Assembly: GCA_002633025.1 (NCBI GenBank)
Contig: NMRB01001102.1
Coordinates: forward strand, 19,770 to 83,769
Reading direction: 5' to 3'
Origin: Notospermus geniculatus
Taxonomy: Eukaryota; Nemertea; Pilidiophora; Heteronemertea; Lineidae
DNA length: 64,000 bases
In this document: in pieces, positions 22,401 through 33,800 of the stretch
Layout of the letters: the number at the start of each line of letters is the position of its first letter
Numbering within the stretch: the first letter of the stretch is position 1
Made by a program: the position numbers and the translations under genes
Notes under the pieces: model-generated
Told to the model about the DNA's origin: nothing
Database searches by the model: none
What the model saw: only the letters and a program-made list of their open reading frames with translations

Positions 22401-25400
22401 TAGATGGCTTCCTCTACGTCAGCAATCAAAATACCGGAAAGAGATCGCATATCGTGCCGCTTTAACACCAGCCATGGCAAACCGTTTTCTTCCTTCATAT
22501 CCGTACTTACTGACATCAGCATAACAGCCATACATGGTGGAGAAGTTACAGTAGGGTGGTCTGTCGGGGGATTCCCATTTATCTCCGTAACCGATACACC
22601 CACACACTTCCGCAGTTCTATTCGCGTAAAATTCAGCCACGCACGCTTGGTAGGAGTAGACATTGTAATCCCTCAACCTCCTCGAGGCACAGTCACCGTA
22701 GGGGTCTGGGAGGCGCGTAACCTGGGGAAAAATAGTTTAGTGAGTTTCATAATCCGTTGTGTGGCGCTGGTATCAATCAGTCCGAATTGTCAATTTTACA
22801 AAGGCTTTTTAGTTACTTCTTTGGCCTTAAATACCCTTTAAACCACGACTTTATGCATTAGATTGGTCTCCTGTCCTACCTGTACAGGCCAACGCGCCAA
22901 CCACTAGGCCGTAAAAGAAATCCTCCATGGCCGGTGGGTTTAGGACAGGAGGGCGGGGGGGGGGCGCAGGAAAGCGAGCATGCCGCGCATTAGGCCAAAT
23001 TCTGAACCCCTGGTGATCTCTGGCCCGCATCAGCTCCTGACAGATGCCTCATACCCACCGACGACATGTGCAGGGCAATTCTTGACACCTCAAACACAGG
23101 TATGGCTATTCCAAGATCGGAGACCCTTGGTCGGTCACTTTTATCAAACACCAGCACTTGTATGCCGGACGCTAAATTCGGGCCTGGAGCCTGCTCGTAG
23201 ACCTCGGCGTTCAGGTATAACTGCAGACCATATGATGCACCTAAGAAATGACATGATTGATAGTTAGAATGGTTCCTGGAGGTAGGCTTTGTTTTTGGAG
23301 TGACCGGTTCATGTAACTCTGGTGAGATTTCGCAAATCTGACGAAACACGAAGTATGAAATTTGACTTCATTCCCATGACGTAATATATTTCAGGAGATG
23401 GTTGGTACCACAAATATCGCCTGCTGCAAAAGCGTCTTTTAGCGTATGACGTTAGACCGATAGAGTTACGGTGTATATTAAACTTTGAAATTTATCTTTC
23501 GTTTCCATTTCGTAGATTACGAAGTGGAAATTTAAAAATTCAAGATGTACCGTAACTCTCTCGGTCTTACATGATACGCTAAAAGACGCACTGGCAGCAG
23601 GGACATTTGTGGTAGCAACCATCTCCAGAAATACATTAGCTCCTGGAAATGAAGTTGAATTTCGTATTTCGTACGTCGCGCTTCGTCAGATTTGCGAAAC
23701 CTCCCTAATAATGAATCGGCCCTCTAAAATAGGGAGTTTGAAATGAGGACCCGTTTGACGTACGTTTTATCTCGATAGGGCGGCGCTGCGAGTTGTTTTA
23801 CCGGAAGACGTCAAAACAGAGAAAAGCAACGTAATGTCGTGTCACGAGATCCTTGACGCAGTGCAACGTGGACGAGACATCAAAAAACTTTGAAGGTGCA
23901 ACCGATCACAGCGCCACCAAGTGGTGGTAGTTCTGCCGCACCCCGTCAAGGACGTTGTGACGTGGCCATTGCTTTCCTCTGGTTTTGACGTCTTCGGTGG
24001 CACCGCTCGCAGCGCCCCCTGTCGGCATAAATAGTTTGCGGGTTCCTCATTTAATTAATATACATTAATTTCTAAATCTTTATTGTGGGATGAAAAATAT
24101 GACAAACAAAAATTAATCGCTAAAATGGCTAATCCAACAGATTGATAACTTCTATGATAATTTTTAAATGAACACTCAATTCATCCAATTAACTAAGTGG
24201 TTTTTCTGGTGGTAATTTCTCTTATACATGTATACGATAATTTCTATTATGTTATTGTCATCATTGATTAATTGCGACATAGTCTAATGTCACTTTGTTT
24301 TAAAAAGTCATGGCCGAATAGTTAATTTTCGAATTACATAGAAGTATAACAAGTATACTGGATTCACTTACCAATAAGATGCCAAGCCCGAGATAAAAAA
24401 TGAATTCTGTACCGCCAGTCCAGTGCTCATCACGGCCCCAGTCTCCCTTGCGTCAAAACGCCCCGAAGTTATTTGTTTAGATAACACTTACCGGTGTTTT
24501 GAACCTGGAATGTTTGATCGTCTGCTGTGTTATTTACATCCGGGTAGTTAAAAACACAACACATCCCAAATTCGGTCATCAGTGGGGTGAAGTCGCGGTG
24601 AGTACAGTTCTCCCCCTGCCACGTGCATCTGCAATAAGCGACTTCGTAGTTACAACTGCGCATGCCCAGATCCCAGCGCGGTCAGAGGTCACGCGGTATA
24701 AACACTTTGATGAACACCATGACAAAAGACCCAACTTGAAGCTGAACTTAATACAGTACCTTGCACAATTGACCTCCCTTCCGCGCCGCGCACCATCCGC
24801 GTACTACATGCAGCGTCATGCACGTGCCGTCCTCGTATCTTCCGAGGACGTGGCGCAGCGTCATGGAAGGCATGCAGTGAAGACGTAACGTCATTCACCA
24901 GACGTCACGCAACAGAGACGCGTGACGTACCCATACCATACGCGATGAACTGAAGCCTACCTTCCTCGTCACGTACGGGGAAGGTACGCGGATTTAGGGA
25001 GGTCAACTGTGCCACGTACTGTAGATAAAAATAGCCTCTGCGGTGTTTTAAAAAAAGACAGCCACGCCACTGCGCGGCTTTCGTTGGAAATACAAACAAC
25101 CATCTGCGATGTTTCGAACAGCCACCGAATATCAATGGCTACACCAAACCTATCCAGGGGGCGCTCATAAAGTTTCGGACTTAAAATAATTTGCACATCA
25201 TATTCTGGTGGATATCTGACAACAGAACAATGATTATAAAAAATTTTTTGGTTGTGTCCTGACCGCACACAGATTTAAGCCAAGCGCACATTTCCGGCAT
25301 AACTCAATGCGGCAGTCTTGTTGAGCATGCATAAAGAGGTTGGCGAAAGGTCAGAGGTCACGTCGACCACGAGAAAGAAGACCTACATACAGTACAGTGG

Positions 25401-27200
25401 TACTTTAATAGGAAAACCTACTTCATAATCATGTCTTCCTTGCGATGGGCCATCTCCTTCATGGTTTCTACCAAGTCCATGTCATTCAAGATGGTGAGCT
25501 CACGTCTGCCCTGACGATCCGTCCCGTAAAATAGAGCAAGCTTGTTGTATATCTCAGCATCCCAAGCTTTGCTGACTCTGAAAGATGGAGCTCGCAATGA
25601 GTGACTTTACTGCCGTTAGAGGCCACCACCAGTTAGCGGGGGTCGGGGGGGGGGGTGCGAACGACCCCCCCCCCCGCGAACTGTGCCCTCAATTCAAAGC
25701 AGCTTACCGCGTTGAGGAGTTGAAAAGGACAGGAAGAACGAAACGTCACCCGGAAAATGCCCCAGGATGCGTCTCACAGTATCTAGATTTTCAAATTTTC
25801 CTGGGGTCCCCCCAGAGATGCCTTCGGCCCTCGCTGACGCGCTGCGCGAGCTGACAAGGCCCGTTTACACATGCAACTTTTCATATGCAACTTGTTGCAT
25901 AAACCTGATGAGACCAAAAAGTTTCATAAAAGTTGCATGTGTAAACGGGCAAGCAACTTGTTGCAACTCGATCACGCTGGATGTTGTATCGATTTTTCTA
26001 TGTGTAAACCGTTCCAGGTAGTTTGCAACAAGTTGCAAGTTGCGGCAACTTGCAACTTGTTGCAACCTAGTGTAAACCGCCCTAAGAATACCGACCCCCT
26101 TCAGAAAACTCCGGGACACCCATTATATTGTTTTTTTTGGTTTGTCATTACCTGAACTGGTTTGTATTGCATATAGCAACAGAGGGAAATCGAAGCGTCG
26201 CGTTGTAGGCCACGTTGATGTCAACAGTAACAGGGTGTACGCCTAAGTACATTGCTCTTTCCGCCACGACGTATAAGAACCAGGCAAGGAACCCGAGGAC
26301 AATTAACAGCCAGAGAATCCTGAAAAAATAAAAGAGTGCTTATAGGTTTATAGTCTCGGAGCGAAAACGGTGGAGGTATCATCCGACTAAACCCTCGTAG
26401 GTGACATATCGATGTCACAAAATTTGCAAGTTTCCAAGGATGGTAGCCATTTTTGTCAGCTAAGGTTTCGACAGAGTGCAGTCCCCCTCGGTGTCACCGC
26501 TAGACTAGTACCTGGTCCTACCGATGGTGTCGCTTTTGAATGGTAGGACCAGTCGTGGCCGCCATTTGTGGAGGAATTCTGACAGTGACGTCACTTGAAA
26601 ATTTTATGTAAATTATGTAAATTTATTTAATTCTCAACACGGCTGACGTACCAGAATGCAGATAGAAGGTGACCGACCTTTGACCCAGGCAAATTCACCA
26701 ATCACGCCGGGGGTTTTCCATGTTAAAAATAGAAAATCTATCAACATAATAGTACACATACTTACCACCTGCGCCAGCACCGACCAATCAGAGGCACGAA
26801 GGCGGTAGGCACGCCCGGTCCTATTACATATGCAAAAGCCCGATGTAAAATAGTTGGGATCGGGTACCAGTCTATGTCACCGCTGGCTATATATGGGTTG
26901 GACAGGACACCAGTCTTATCACTTTGGTTCCAGATTCTGCCGCCAGGGCATGCCTCATGCTATAATGGCACTTTAACAGCGGATATAACCACCCATAACG
27001 GACAAAAGTTAGATCTGTCCAGGACAACTCATTGTACATGTATAAGAAACAAAATGTCCTTACCTGCCATATGTTGTCGTAGCTTCAAAAGTATATCTGA
27101 GTCCATGGAAACTGGTGTTCTCCGTGTAAGTCTTTAAAAAATTATATAACTTTCCTTTGAACCCTGTCCTCGTGTTCTTCTCTTCAACAGGTGGACCCAT
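18603..27200 (-). CDS. DEG/ENaC-family channel with giant thumb insertion, copy 3 (complete, 934 residues)
   Basis: Nine minus-strand exons: 27064-27200, 26152-26319, 25422-25577, 24492-24628, 23059-23240, 22511-22721, 20305-21781, 19822-19913, 18603-18847. The total is 2805 nt with every phase matching. Order of features: cytosolic N-terminus with SFHGLRY (gating HG motif), TM1, FPSVAICNTNQF, FGMCCVFN, palm strands in exon 5 (GASYGLQLYLN), cysteine-rich thumb, about 430-residue helical insert, RENMLALQVFYQSL, SDIGGTAGLFLGGS (TM2, filter GGS versus GAS in ASICs), and a C-tail with QPPPYNS. ASIC/ENaC proteins usually have about 500-700 residues, so the excess is the insert. The usual Tyr of FGxCY is Cys here (copies 1-2 keep Tyr). 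PPxY is the Nedd4-type ligase site of ENaC tails, so ubiquitin-controlled turnover is inferred. Ligand and ion preference cannot be read from sequence. Confidence 0.92.
19414..19477. repeat. Poly-C tract with internal N
   Basis: About 64 consecutive C residues interrupted only by the N at 19463. The length is certainly unreliable. It lies between exons 8 and 9 of copy 3. Confidence 0.9.
19822..19913 (-). CDS. Copy 3 exon 8: palm strand before TM2
   Basis: 92 nt encoding ENMLALQVFYQSLSFTEI and then PAYDWFSFL. It aligns with the ENILVLDIFF-type strand of ASICs just before TM2. Phase 2 in and phase 1 out. The same exon is at 11169-11260 and 2628-2719. Confidence 0.88.
20305..21781 (-). CDS. Copy 3 exon 7: thumb end plus about 430-residue helical insert
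   Basis: 1477 nt, fully open. After KCTHPCKQEEYSTSLSNTPL and MLNEFRKDKDLGERYRNAVL the sequence departs from all family members I know. It runs through about 430 residues of predicted helices (for example WDLAKLILPVRLKPNMFKPE, ITAAIDQLHTSARTL, LDLILVKF-like blocks). It has no cysteine at the position where copies 1-2 have one (ERRSLEM), and carries NWT and NIS sequons. It ends IDETMI and joins RENMLALQ in exon 8. Confidence 0.9.
20306..20310 (-). other. Position where exon 7 helical insert rejoins the channel fold
   Basis: The last codons of exon 7 (MI plus the split AG/A arginine codon) link the insert to exon 8. In ASICs the equivalent residues are IG-EN at the thumb-palm boundary. This fixes the insertion point of the extra domain to within a few residues. 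Confidence 0.6.
22511..22721 (-). CDS. Copy 3 exon 6: cysteine-rich thumb region
   Basis: Begins VTRLPDPYGDC and includes YQACVAEFY, EVCGCIGYGDKW, PPYCNFSTMYGC. The cysteine order matches the ASIC thumb (C...C...CxC...PYC...C). Its partner cysteines (KCTHPC) open exon 7. NFS is a glycosylation sequon. Confidence 0.9.
23059..23240 (-). CDS. Copy 3 exon 5: palm beta strands
   Basis: Reads GASYGLQLYLNAEVYEQAPG then GIQVLVFDKSDRPRVSDLGI and ends IALHMSS. This is the family's GLSLxLN / GxxVxIHxxxxxP block. The donor GTGGGT is shared by all three copies and restores phase 0 into exon 6. Confidence 0.88.
23325..23706. mobile_element. Long-TIR element, uninterrupted copy
   Basis: The ends TTTCGCAAATCTGACGAAAC and (inverted) CTTCGTCAGATTTGCGAAAC flank arms that fold along most of the element, through GCGTCTTTTAGCGTATGA and its partner. 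It lies in intron 4 of copy 3. It is the reference for the nested copy at 33259-34604 and the half copy at 1300-1515. Confidence 0.7.
24492..24628 (-). CDS. Copy 3 exon 4: FGMCCVFN motif exon
   Basis: Encodes CTWQGENCTHRDFTPLMTEF then GMCCVFNYPDVNNTADDQTF. The FGxCYxFN motif is diagnostic of DEG/ENaC channels. Copy 3 alone has Cys in place of Tyr, giving two adjacent cysteines. Confidence 0.9.
24753..25023. mobile_element. Foldback in intron 3 of copy 3
   Basis: ACAGTACCTTGCACAATTGA at the left pairs with the inverted right end around TCAACTGTGCCACGTACTGT. The inner region has further inverted pairs (TCCGAGGACGTGGC). It is absent from copies 1 and 2. Confidence 0.6.
25422..25577 (-). CDS. 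Copy 3 exon 3: extracellular, after post-TM1
   Basis: Reads RVSKAWDAEIYNKLALFYGT and ends HRKEDMIM before a GTAGGT donor. It is charged and helical, matching the variable finger-proximal region of the family. It is present in all three copies, but in copy 1 it is cut at the N at 8887. Confidence 0.85.
25857..26094. mobile_element. Element built of GTTGCAACTTG repeats, GGCCCGTTTACAC ends
   Basis: The ends GGCCCGTTTACACATG and (inverted) GGGCGGTTTACACTAG enclose many copies of CAACTTGTTGCA and its variants, so the whole piece can fold. It lies in intron 2 of copy 3, which is clean in copy 2. Confidence 0.65.
26152..26319 (-). CDS. Copy 3 exon 2: first transmembrane segment
   Basis: Encodes ILWLLIVLGFLAWFLYVVAE followed by VTVDINVAYN and LRFPSVAICNTNQF. 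This is the TM1/post-TM1 block of the family (FPxVxICN). The acceptor is TTTTTTCAG and the donor CAG/GTAATG. Confidence 0.92.
27064..27200 (-). CDS. Copy 3 exon 1: start codon and HG motif
   Basis: The ATG is at 27200-27198 on the minus strand (MGPPVEEKNTRTGFKGKLYN). The exon continues with YTENTSFHGLRYTFE and ends with a CAG/GTAAGG donor in phase 2. The His-Gly pair before TM1 is the conserved DEG/ENaC gating motif. No upstream in-frame ATG with a better match was needed to complete the family N-terminus. Confidence 0.88.
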
Positions 27201-30200
27201 CTCGACGTCTGTGGTGTTTACATCACAAACAACGACAATGAACTATTAATTAATGACTACCCGTTTTAATATAACAAATAGTAGCGTCGATGATGTGGCC
27301 TATTCATTTAAAATTCAAACAATGAAATTCGTTGCCGGGCAATGACACTCAAACTAACGTCCTACAGGATACATGTATTTTATTTCATGGGCGTTGGTCG
27401 TTCTACTCTAATGGCCACCAAAGTAATACTCATCAATATTTCCCCAGTTAAAACGGCCTCTCCTCTGATCATGAAAGAGTGGTAGCCATTTTGATTTGAT
27501 CGGGTGTAACACTTAACAAAACTGTTACACATTCCTTTGTGTCAAAAAATAATAAGGGGTATTTGTATTTGATTTTTCCGTCAGGGCCGAAGCCCTGTTA
27601 AGTATGGAAGATGCCATCTCAAGCTACTCATGTTCCTCACTTGGAGATTTTTACTTGCCCTTGCTAAGAAACAAGGTGCAGGGCAGCACGGCTTACTATC
27701 CCTGAGACGGACGTGAAGAGCCGGGAATGAAATCCCATACAGCCCGGGCTGAATTCAAACCCGGGACTTGCCGCTTGCTGAGCGGACGTGATAACCACTC
27801 GTCTATCAACGGGTTTCTAAGGTGAAAGAGGTACAGTGTATCAAGAGGTATAGATAATAGATAATCTAGAGGTAGATAATCTATAGAGGTAGATAATCTA
27901 TAGCGATATAGTGTAGGTGCAAGACAACATTGGTATAAAACGGCGGTGACCTGTGCCAGTACCTCTCTTAGACTGGTTCCCATCCTTGCCGCTGCACTCT
28001 CGCGGCGCTCACTCCACAACAAAGACACCTATGGTTTCCCTTCCTCGCCCATACAGCAATGTAATAAGAGGAAATAACCGAGGTGGTATAATAATTTTTT
28101 TCAGAGCTGTATGGTTACGTACGTGGCCAATGCATTTACCATTAGAAATGGCGAGATGCCTGTGCTCGTAGGTTGGTCCCAGAGTTTCATTGGAATGAAC
28201 CGTTCGGACACGACGTACCCCTAGCCTAATGCTTCAAACCATAAAGTTTTCGTTGTGGGTTGACCGTGATAATTTCAGGGTTTGGGGGCATTGAAAATAT
28301 GAGGGGTAATTTCGCACGATATTTCAATGCGGCCACTCGGTATCGGCGTAGTAATACACTTAACCCACTGGAAGACAGGCTTATGATACAGTCACTATCA
28401 AACTTTCCCAAAACTTGAAAATTATTTTTCTCTTAATTATTTCTGTGTCAAACAGAATATTTAAGTGCCTTTTACTCGATATTATCTATGATAAATCAAG
28501 AAATCCGGTTCTTTTAAGATTTACTAAGATCTACCACGCTGATTGGTCAATTACTGTCATGTGACCGTATGTATAAATCTATACATGTATAAACTCTATA
28601 TTTAAGTAAACATCTAAGATATACATCAGAATACTTTGTGAGGTTACAAATACGAACTACCAAAAATGACCAAGTGCAAAAATAAATACTAAGTACAATG
28701 ACGGGTAAAATCCGAGTACAGATGTACCAAAGAAGCCAATCTCGTAAATTAGTTGCCCTCGGCCGAGGTTGGATGTCGCTCCACAAATCTCTGGCGACTG
28801 CTGGCTACCTCACGCAATTTCTGTGATTTAAGTGTAGCACAGTGCGATTTTCGACCACAGATGCATTGAAATAATTGCAGTATAAAATACAGAAAAATTT
28901 CATTAGAAATCTTTTTATGAGCGATCTGTTGTATTTATTACGGAAATAACAAAGCACTACTTGGATCACTATAATATAAAATTGGGGTGAAACGGTCAAA
29001 AATTGGCATACATGTATATTCATGCGCCGTGTGCAACGCACGTGTCTAGGAAACCCCGAGACGTGTAGCAGTCTCCAGAGCAATCTCCGACCTCGGTCAA
29101 GCGTAACTAATATCTGGGTACGAGATTGAGAAGAAGGTCTTATTAGTACGTGCATTATCAAGTGGTCACTGCGTGACGAGGAACCTGCACACTAACGTCA
29201 CGACGTGGCGCTGCGAGCGTTTGTACCGAAGTCTCTGTTTTTCTAACGTTATTTCCATTTATTTCTGGCGTGAAAATAAACCATTTGTGTTGGTCGCCCA
29301 ACAATAAAACTTATATCATCTTATAGCAGATGAAATTTTCTTTTAATCTCATTCCTTTTTTCCTTAAAATGAAGAGATACAATGGCGATAAAAGCAACGT
29401 CTTTTGTGTCATTTTTCCTGTAGAAAAATGTACAGGCAATTTTTCATGACGCAACGTCAGCACCTACATGACGTCAATGACACCTAAAATGACGTCAATG
29501 ACGTCGTTTCGGTACAAGCGCTCGCAGCGCCGACCTGTCGGTGAGCGGGTTCCCCATTGTTCAACAGGATTTCTATNCAGTTTATCACTGAATAGTAGTG
29601 ACCTTTACAGCTTCTCCTGAAGTTAGTAGGGAGAAATCAAGTCTCCCTCTTTTGAAAAAAGTCTCCCTGCTTTTTAGGAAAGGGAGACTTTTATTCTCCC
29701 TATTTCAAAAACCTGGCACCAACCCTGGCCGCACGATAATAATTCTCGATCAGTCAACCCTGTCTTAGCTCCCAATTTCCAAGGGCGGTCTTTCAAATTG
29801 ACTGGTAAGTCAATTTCTAGTTTTATACTGTATTCTATTCGGTGCAATCGGCCAATGAGGAACCGGAGGAACTAACACTATAGATGTCCCTAGTAGTAAC
29901 AAGGTTAGAATGAAAAGGGTGAATGCATTGTCAAAACAGCTTTTTGCCTCTAACTCCTTTATTATTTGATAATTAATAAAATGGTCAGGAGTTAAAACAT
30001 TTTTCATTAGCAGTTAAAGCTCCACTCATATGAGAAATGACAGCAAAAGTGAACCAATTTACATGTACAGACTAAGTCCAAACTATAAGGCTAATTTTCA
30101 TATAAGCAGGGCCTACCTCCTTCAACTGAGGTATTCAAGAACAGCCAGAATGTATTTTATATAGAATTATGAAGAACTTTTCCACTGCATGTTGGTGGAT

Positions 30201-30817
30201 TTAATGGACCGTTTTCTCAGTATTCAGCAAAAACAGGTTGGCTCTATTCATTTTGCCTATAGCATTTAACCTGGTACTGCTAGAGACATCTGGTGGGATA
30301 GAATGTTGCGCCGGTACCCATAGCTAATATTATGACAAATAAGGATAAATAAGAAAGGTACACGTACAGTGCCATGAAAAGTGTACGGGACCATAATAAT
30401 ATATACTTCTACTACATGTGTGCACCCATAAAAATCTGGATTTTCAGACCCACCCCATTCGCCAAAAAAGATAAATAATTGTGCAGGCATGCGCAAATGA
30501 CCCTTAAATTCCCACCAGACTACGCCCCCATAAGTGCATCGGTTACATAACATAATAAAAGTATGCTTCGTATCCGATATTGACAAATTATAAAGTTCGG
30601 CTTCGACGTTGATTAACCGGTGTGACAGGGATCAAAGTCCCCCTGAATCCAAAGTCCGGTCTTATTGTTCAGCGTGGGATTAGAATATATAGAGAGACCA
30701 TGACCGTTCGAATATAACCTTACAATAACGGGCTATTGTTTGGCGGACTTGCATTCCTAGGACGTTTATCCCTGCCACACCTGGTTCAGAATATGCTTGT
30801 AGATTTGTTCGTTCTCC
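27201..30817. other. Intergenic region between channel cluster and Ig genes
   Basis: No coding exon recognised. 27232-27910 repeats the flank of the other channel units, including the SINE head and the 17-bp minisatellite. 29178-29555 is a MITE. 30290-30620 is homologous, in inverted orientation, to the 3' flank of gene C (63540-63900) and is the 3' flank of gene A. The rest is AT-rich without visible structure. Confidence 0.5.
29178..29555. mobile_element. 378-bp MITE, GAGGAACC ends
   Basis: Starts GAGGAACCTGCACACTAACG and ends GAGCGGGTTCCCC, with GACGTC-rich internal sequence. It is closely related along its length to the element at 32127-32494. Confidence 0.75.
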
Positions 30818-33800
30818 CTATTCCTTCATCAGGACTGTACTCAGCAGCAGAACCAATCCAATGGTCATCAGAGATACGCTGGCAACTTTAACACCAATGC
30901 AAGCCGCAACTGAAATGGTGCCTAAAAATGATTTGACATGTGAGTGAGTGCATTGAACCCCTTCCAGCTACTAAATGTGACGCCGCGCCGGCCATGGAGG
31001 ATACCTAGTTACGTTTAGCTGACACGCGGAATGCGGATTGCGGAACGCGGAAGCGGAAAATGCAATGTATTTTCGTATACAACATATCGTTCCGCCGGGG
31101 ATTCCGCATCCCTATACCGCATTCCGGATGTCTGGTAAACGCAGCTTTATAGTTCATTCCACATCCCAGTGGCGCGAGGTTTTCTGCCGATATCTCCGCA
31201 ACGGCTGGGTCAAATTCGACATACATGTACCATACATCAATTGACTTGTCTTTCTTGTCGGTATCTTTCTGCTATCTTCATTTTTCGCGTAAGGCCGGCA
31301 TAACAGGATCTCTTTCTCAAAACCATTTCATTTCGCTATCATGCTGTTCAGTGCAGTTTACACGTGCGCGATGCATTGCGTCATTTCAACATGGCCGCCA
31401 TTTCGGTCGTAAACACAAACTGTGATTTGTGAAAGAACTTTTTTCTGTCACGTTTTTTTGGGAAAATGACAGTGATGATGGCTGTAGCGGCAAAAAAGAC
31501 AAATCGATTGGTGTATGGTATATCAAATTTGAGCCAGCCGTTGCGGAGCTGTCGTTGATAAACCTCGCGCCACTCGAAAGTGGAATGGCGATTAGATTGG
31601 CGCGTTGGCCTGTGCGCTAGAAGTTAAGCAACGTAGAGCACGATCACTCCGTGGATGGGTGACCGGCGCGCGTATGATCAGGCAGACCTTCCCAGTCGAA
31701 CCTTGAAAGTGTAGTTCGGCACCGACACACAGAGTGGCGCTAAGTGACTCGAGGACGAGTCATCTCTGTTCGAAGGGGGAGATGGTGCATTGGATGCCTT
31801 TCAGCTATGGCACGGCTCAACCCGCCAGAAATGGAGGATTATTTTCCCATTAATACAGGCCTATCCCCAGAGCCCCAAAAACCATTGGGCACGAGGCCTC
31901 ATAAGATAGATCCAAATTAAACTGCTTTGTCGAATTTTCATTTCAGAGATGATCAACCATTCATCCTTGTTTAGTGGTATCGACGATGTGCCTTTCCAAC
32001 AAAGATGGCGGTCAACAGTTCTCACCATATGACGTCACTGTCAGAAGCTGAATTAACCATTCAATGGCCGCTGGCACGTTAAGCTGGTCAAGCGGGCCAT
32101 GGGCACAAAAGTTTAGGTAAAATAATGGGGAACCCGCACACTAACGTCACAACGTGGCGCTGCGAGCGATGTGACCGAAATCTCTTTTTTCTAACGTTAT
32201 TTCCATTTATTTCTGGCGGGAAAATAAGCCATTTGTGTTGGTCGCATGGCAGTAAAACTTACATCATCGTGTAGCAGATGAAATTTTCTTTTAAACTCAT
32301 TCCTTTTTTAGTTAAAATTAAGCGATCCGATAGCGATAAGGACAACGTCATTTGTGTCATTCTTCCTGTAGAAAAATGTACAGGACATTTTTTCATGACG
32401 TAACGTCAACACCTAAAATGACGTCAATGACGTCGTTTCCGTATAATCGCTCGCAGCGCCGACCTGTCGGGATAAACCGCAGAGCGGGTTCCTCATTGTC
32501 TGAGAGGATGCGTTTGGTAGTGTTATATCATGCTTGGACAATGAATGGCCACAACGTCATGTGGGAGAACTAGCAGGCCACCATCTTTGTTGGAAAGGTC
32601 TATACACGTACAATTTTCGTACTTTCGTGTACATGTAATAAAATTAGATTTCTTACCAAGCTTTGTAGAGCCCTCTGGAGAAACTTCATTTTGTCCGAAC
32701 TTAGCTTTGCATGTGACGCTCTTTCCAACGAGGTCCGATGTTAATTTCACGGAGACCTGGATCAAAATAAGAGGTAATGCGGTTCAGAATAAAATTCATT
32801 GTAGTCGTACACAAACGAACGCTCAGTTGTGTTTATGTTTGGAGCAGCGATATTCGAGTCGTTGCGATGCCCCCCCCCCCCCGGCTGCGCCGCGGTGTAC
32901 TGGTGACTCGGGGAGCATTGTCCATAATAGTGTTTTCGCAAACCTGACGAAAAACGAAGTAACCTATNATGCCATAACTTTGTGGCAGAATAATTTTGAC
33001 TCGTAATCGGAAGTGCACCTAAATCGCAAATATCATAGTCGTATTTCAAGTCGTAACGACTAGGATTACGAGTTCAATATTCATAATTTATCCTTATTTC
33101 CGATTTATAAGGCCAAATTTTTCTGCCTTCAATATATGGTGTTTGATGAACTGAAAACGTCTACCAACTCGTTTTAATCAAGGATGTCCACAGCGGACTG
33201 CAATTCGTTCTCGTAGTTGTAGTCGGAGTCGGAGTCGGAAAGGTGCTAATCCTGTCTAATAGTGAGTTTTCGCAAACCTGACGAAAAACGAAGTAACCTA
33301 TGAAATTCGGAATTGGAGTTCACTTCAGTTACCTAATTTATTTCTGGAGATGGTTGGCGCCACAAAAATATCGCCTGCTGCAAGTGCGTCTTTTAGCGTA
33401 TGATGTTAGACCGATAGAGTTCCGGTGTGTATTACACTTGGAAGTTTATCTTTCGTTTCCAATTCGAAGATACGAAGTGGAAATATAAGCTGTAGTTACA
33501 CTACATAAATCCCCGTGCTTTCCCCGAGGATTTTGCGGTTACACCTATAAATCGCCGAGTCTAAATAGACCCGTGTCTGAAATCCCCGTGCTTATTAGCC
33601 CCAGCGAGCTCGAAGGGGCAACGCCGGGGCTATTTAAACACGGGGATTTTATGTAGAGTAACCGCGAAATCCACGTGTTTATTTGTAGTTCCAAGCACCC
33701 GGCGACAGACGGCGATGCAAATCGATGAGTCATGCGCATGCGTATAGGATATTTCACGCCTCCAGTAGCCACTCGATGACAGAGAGTTGCCTACATGCAG

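Noticed and set aside
23055-23058. Alternative donor four bases downstream at exon 5 (GTATGA in copy 3)
   Set aside because: Using it gives the wrong phase into exon 6 and the site differs in each copy, whereas GTGGGT is conserved and keeps the frame.
25871-26155. Overlapping frames on both strands
   Set aside because: They are produced by the GTTGCAACTTG repeat element.
31600-31690. A 5S rRNA gene
   Set aside because: Only the internal-control-like segment matches. Both ends are unrelated to 5S rRNA and a tRNA-like head precedes it.
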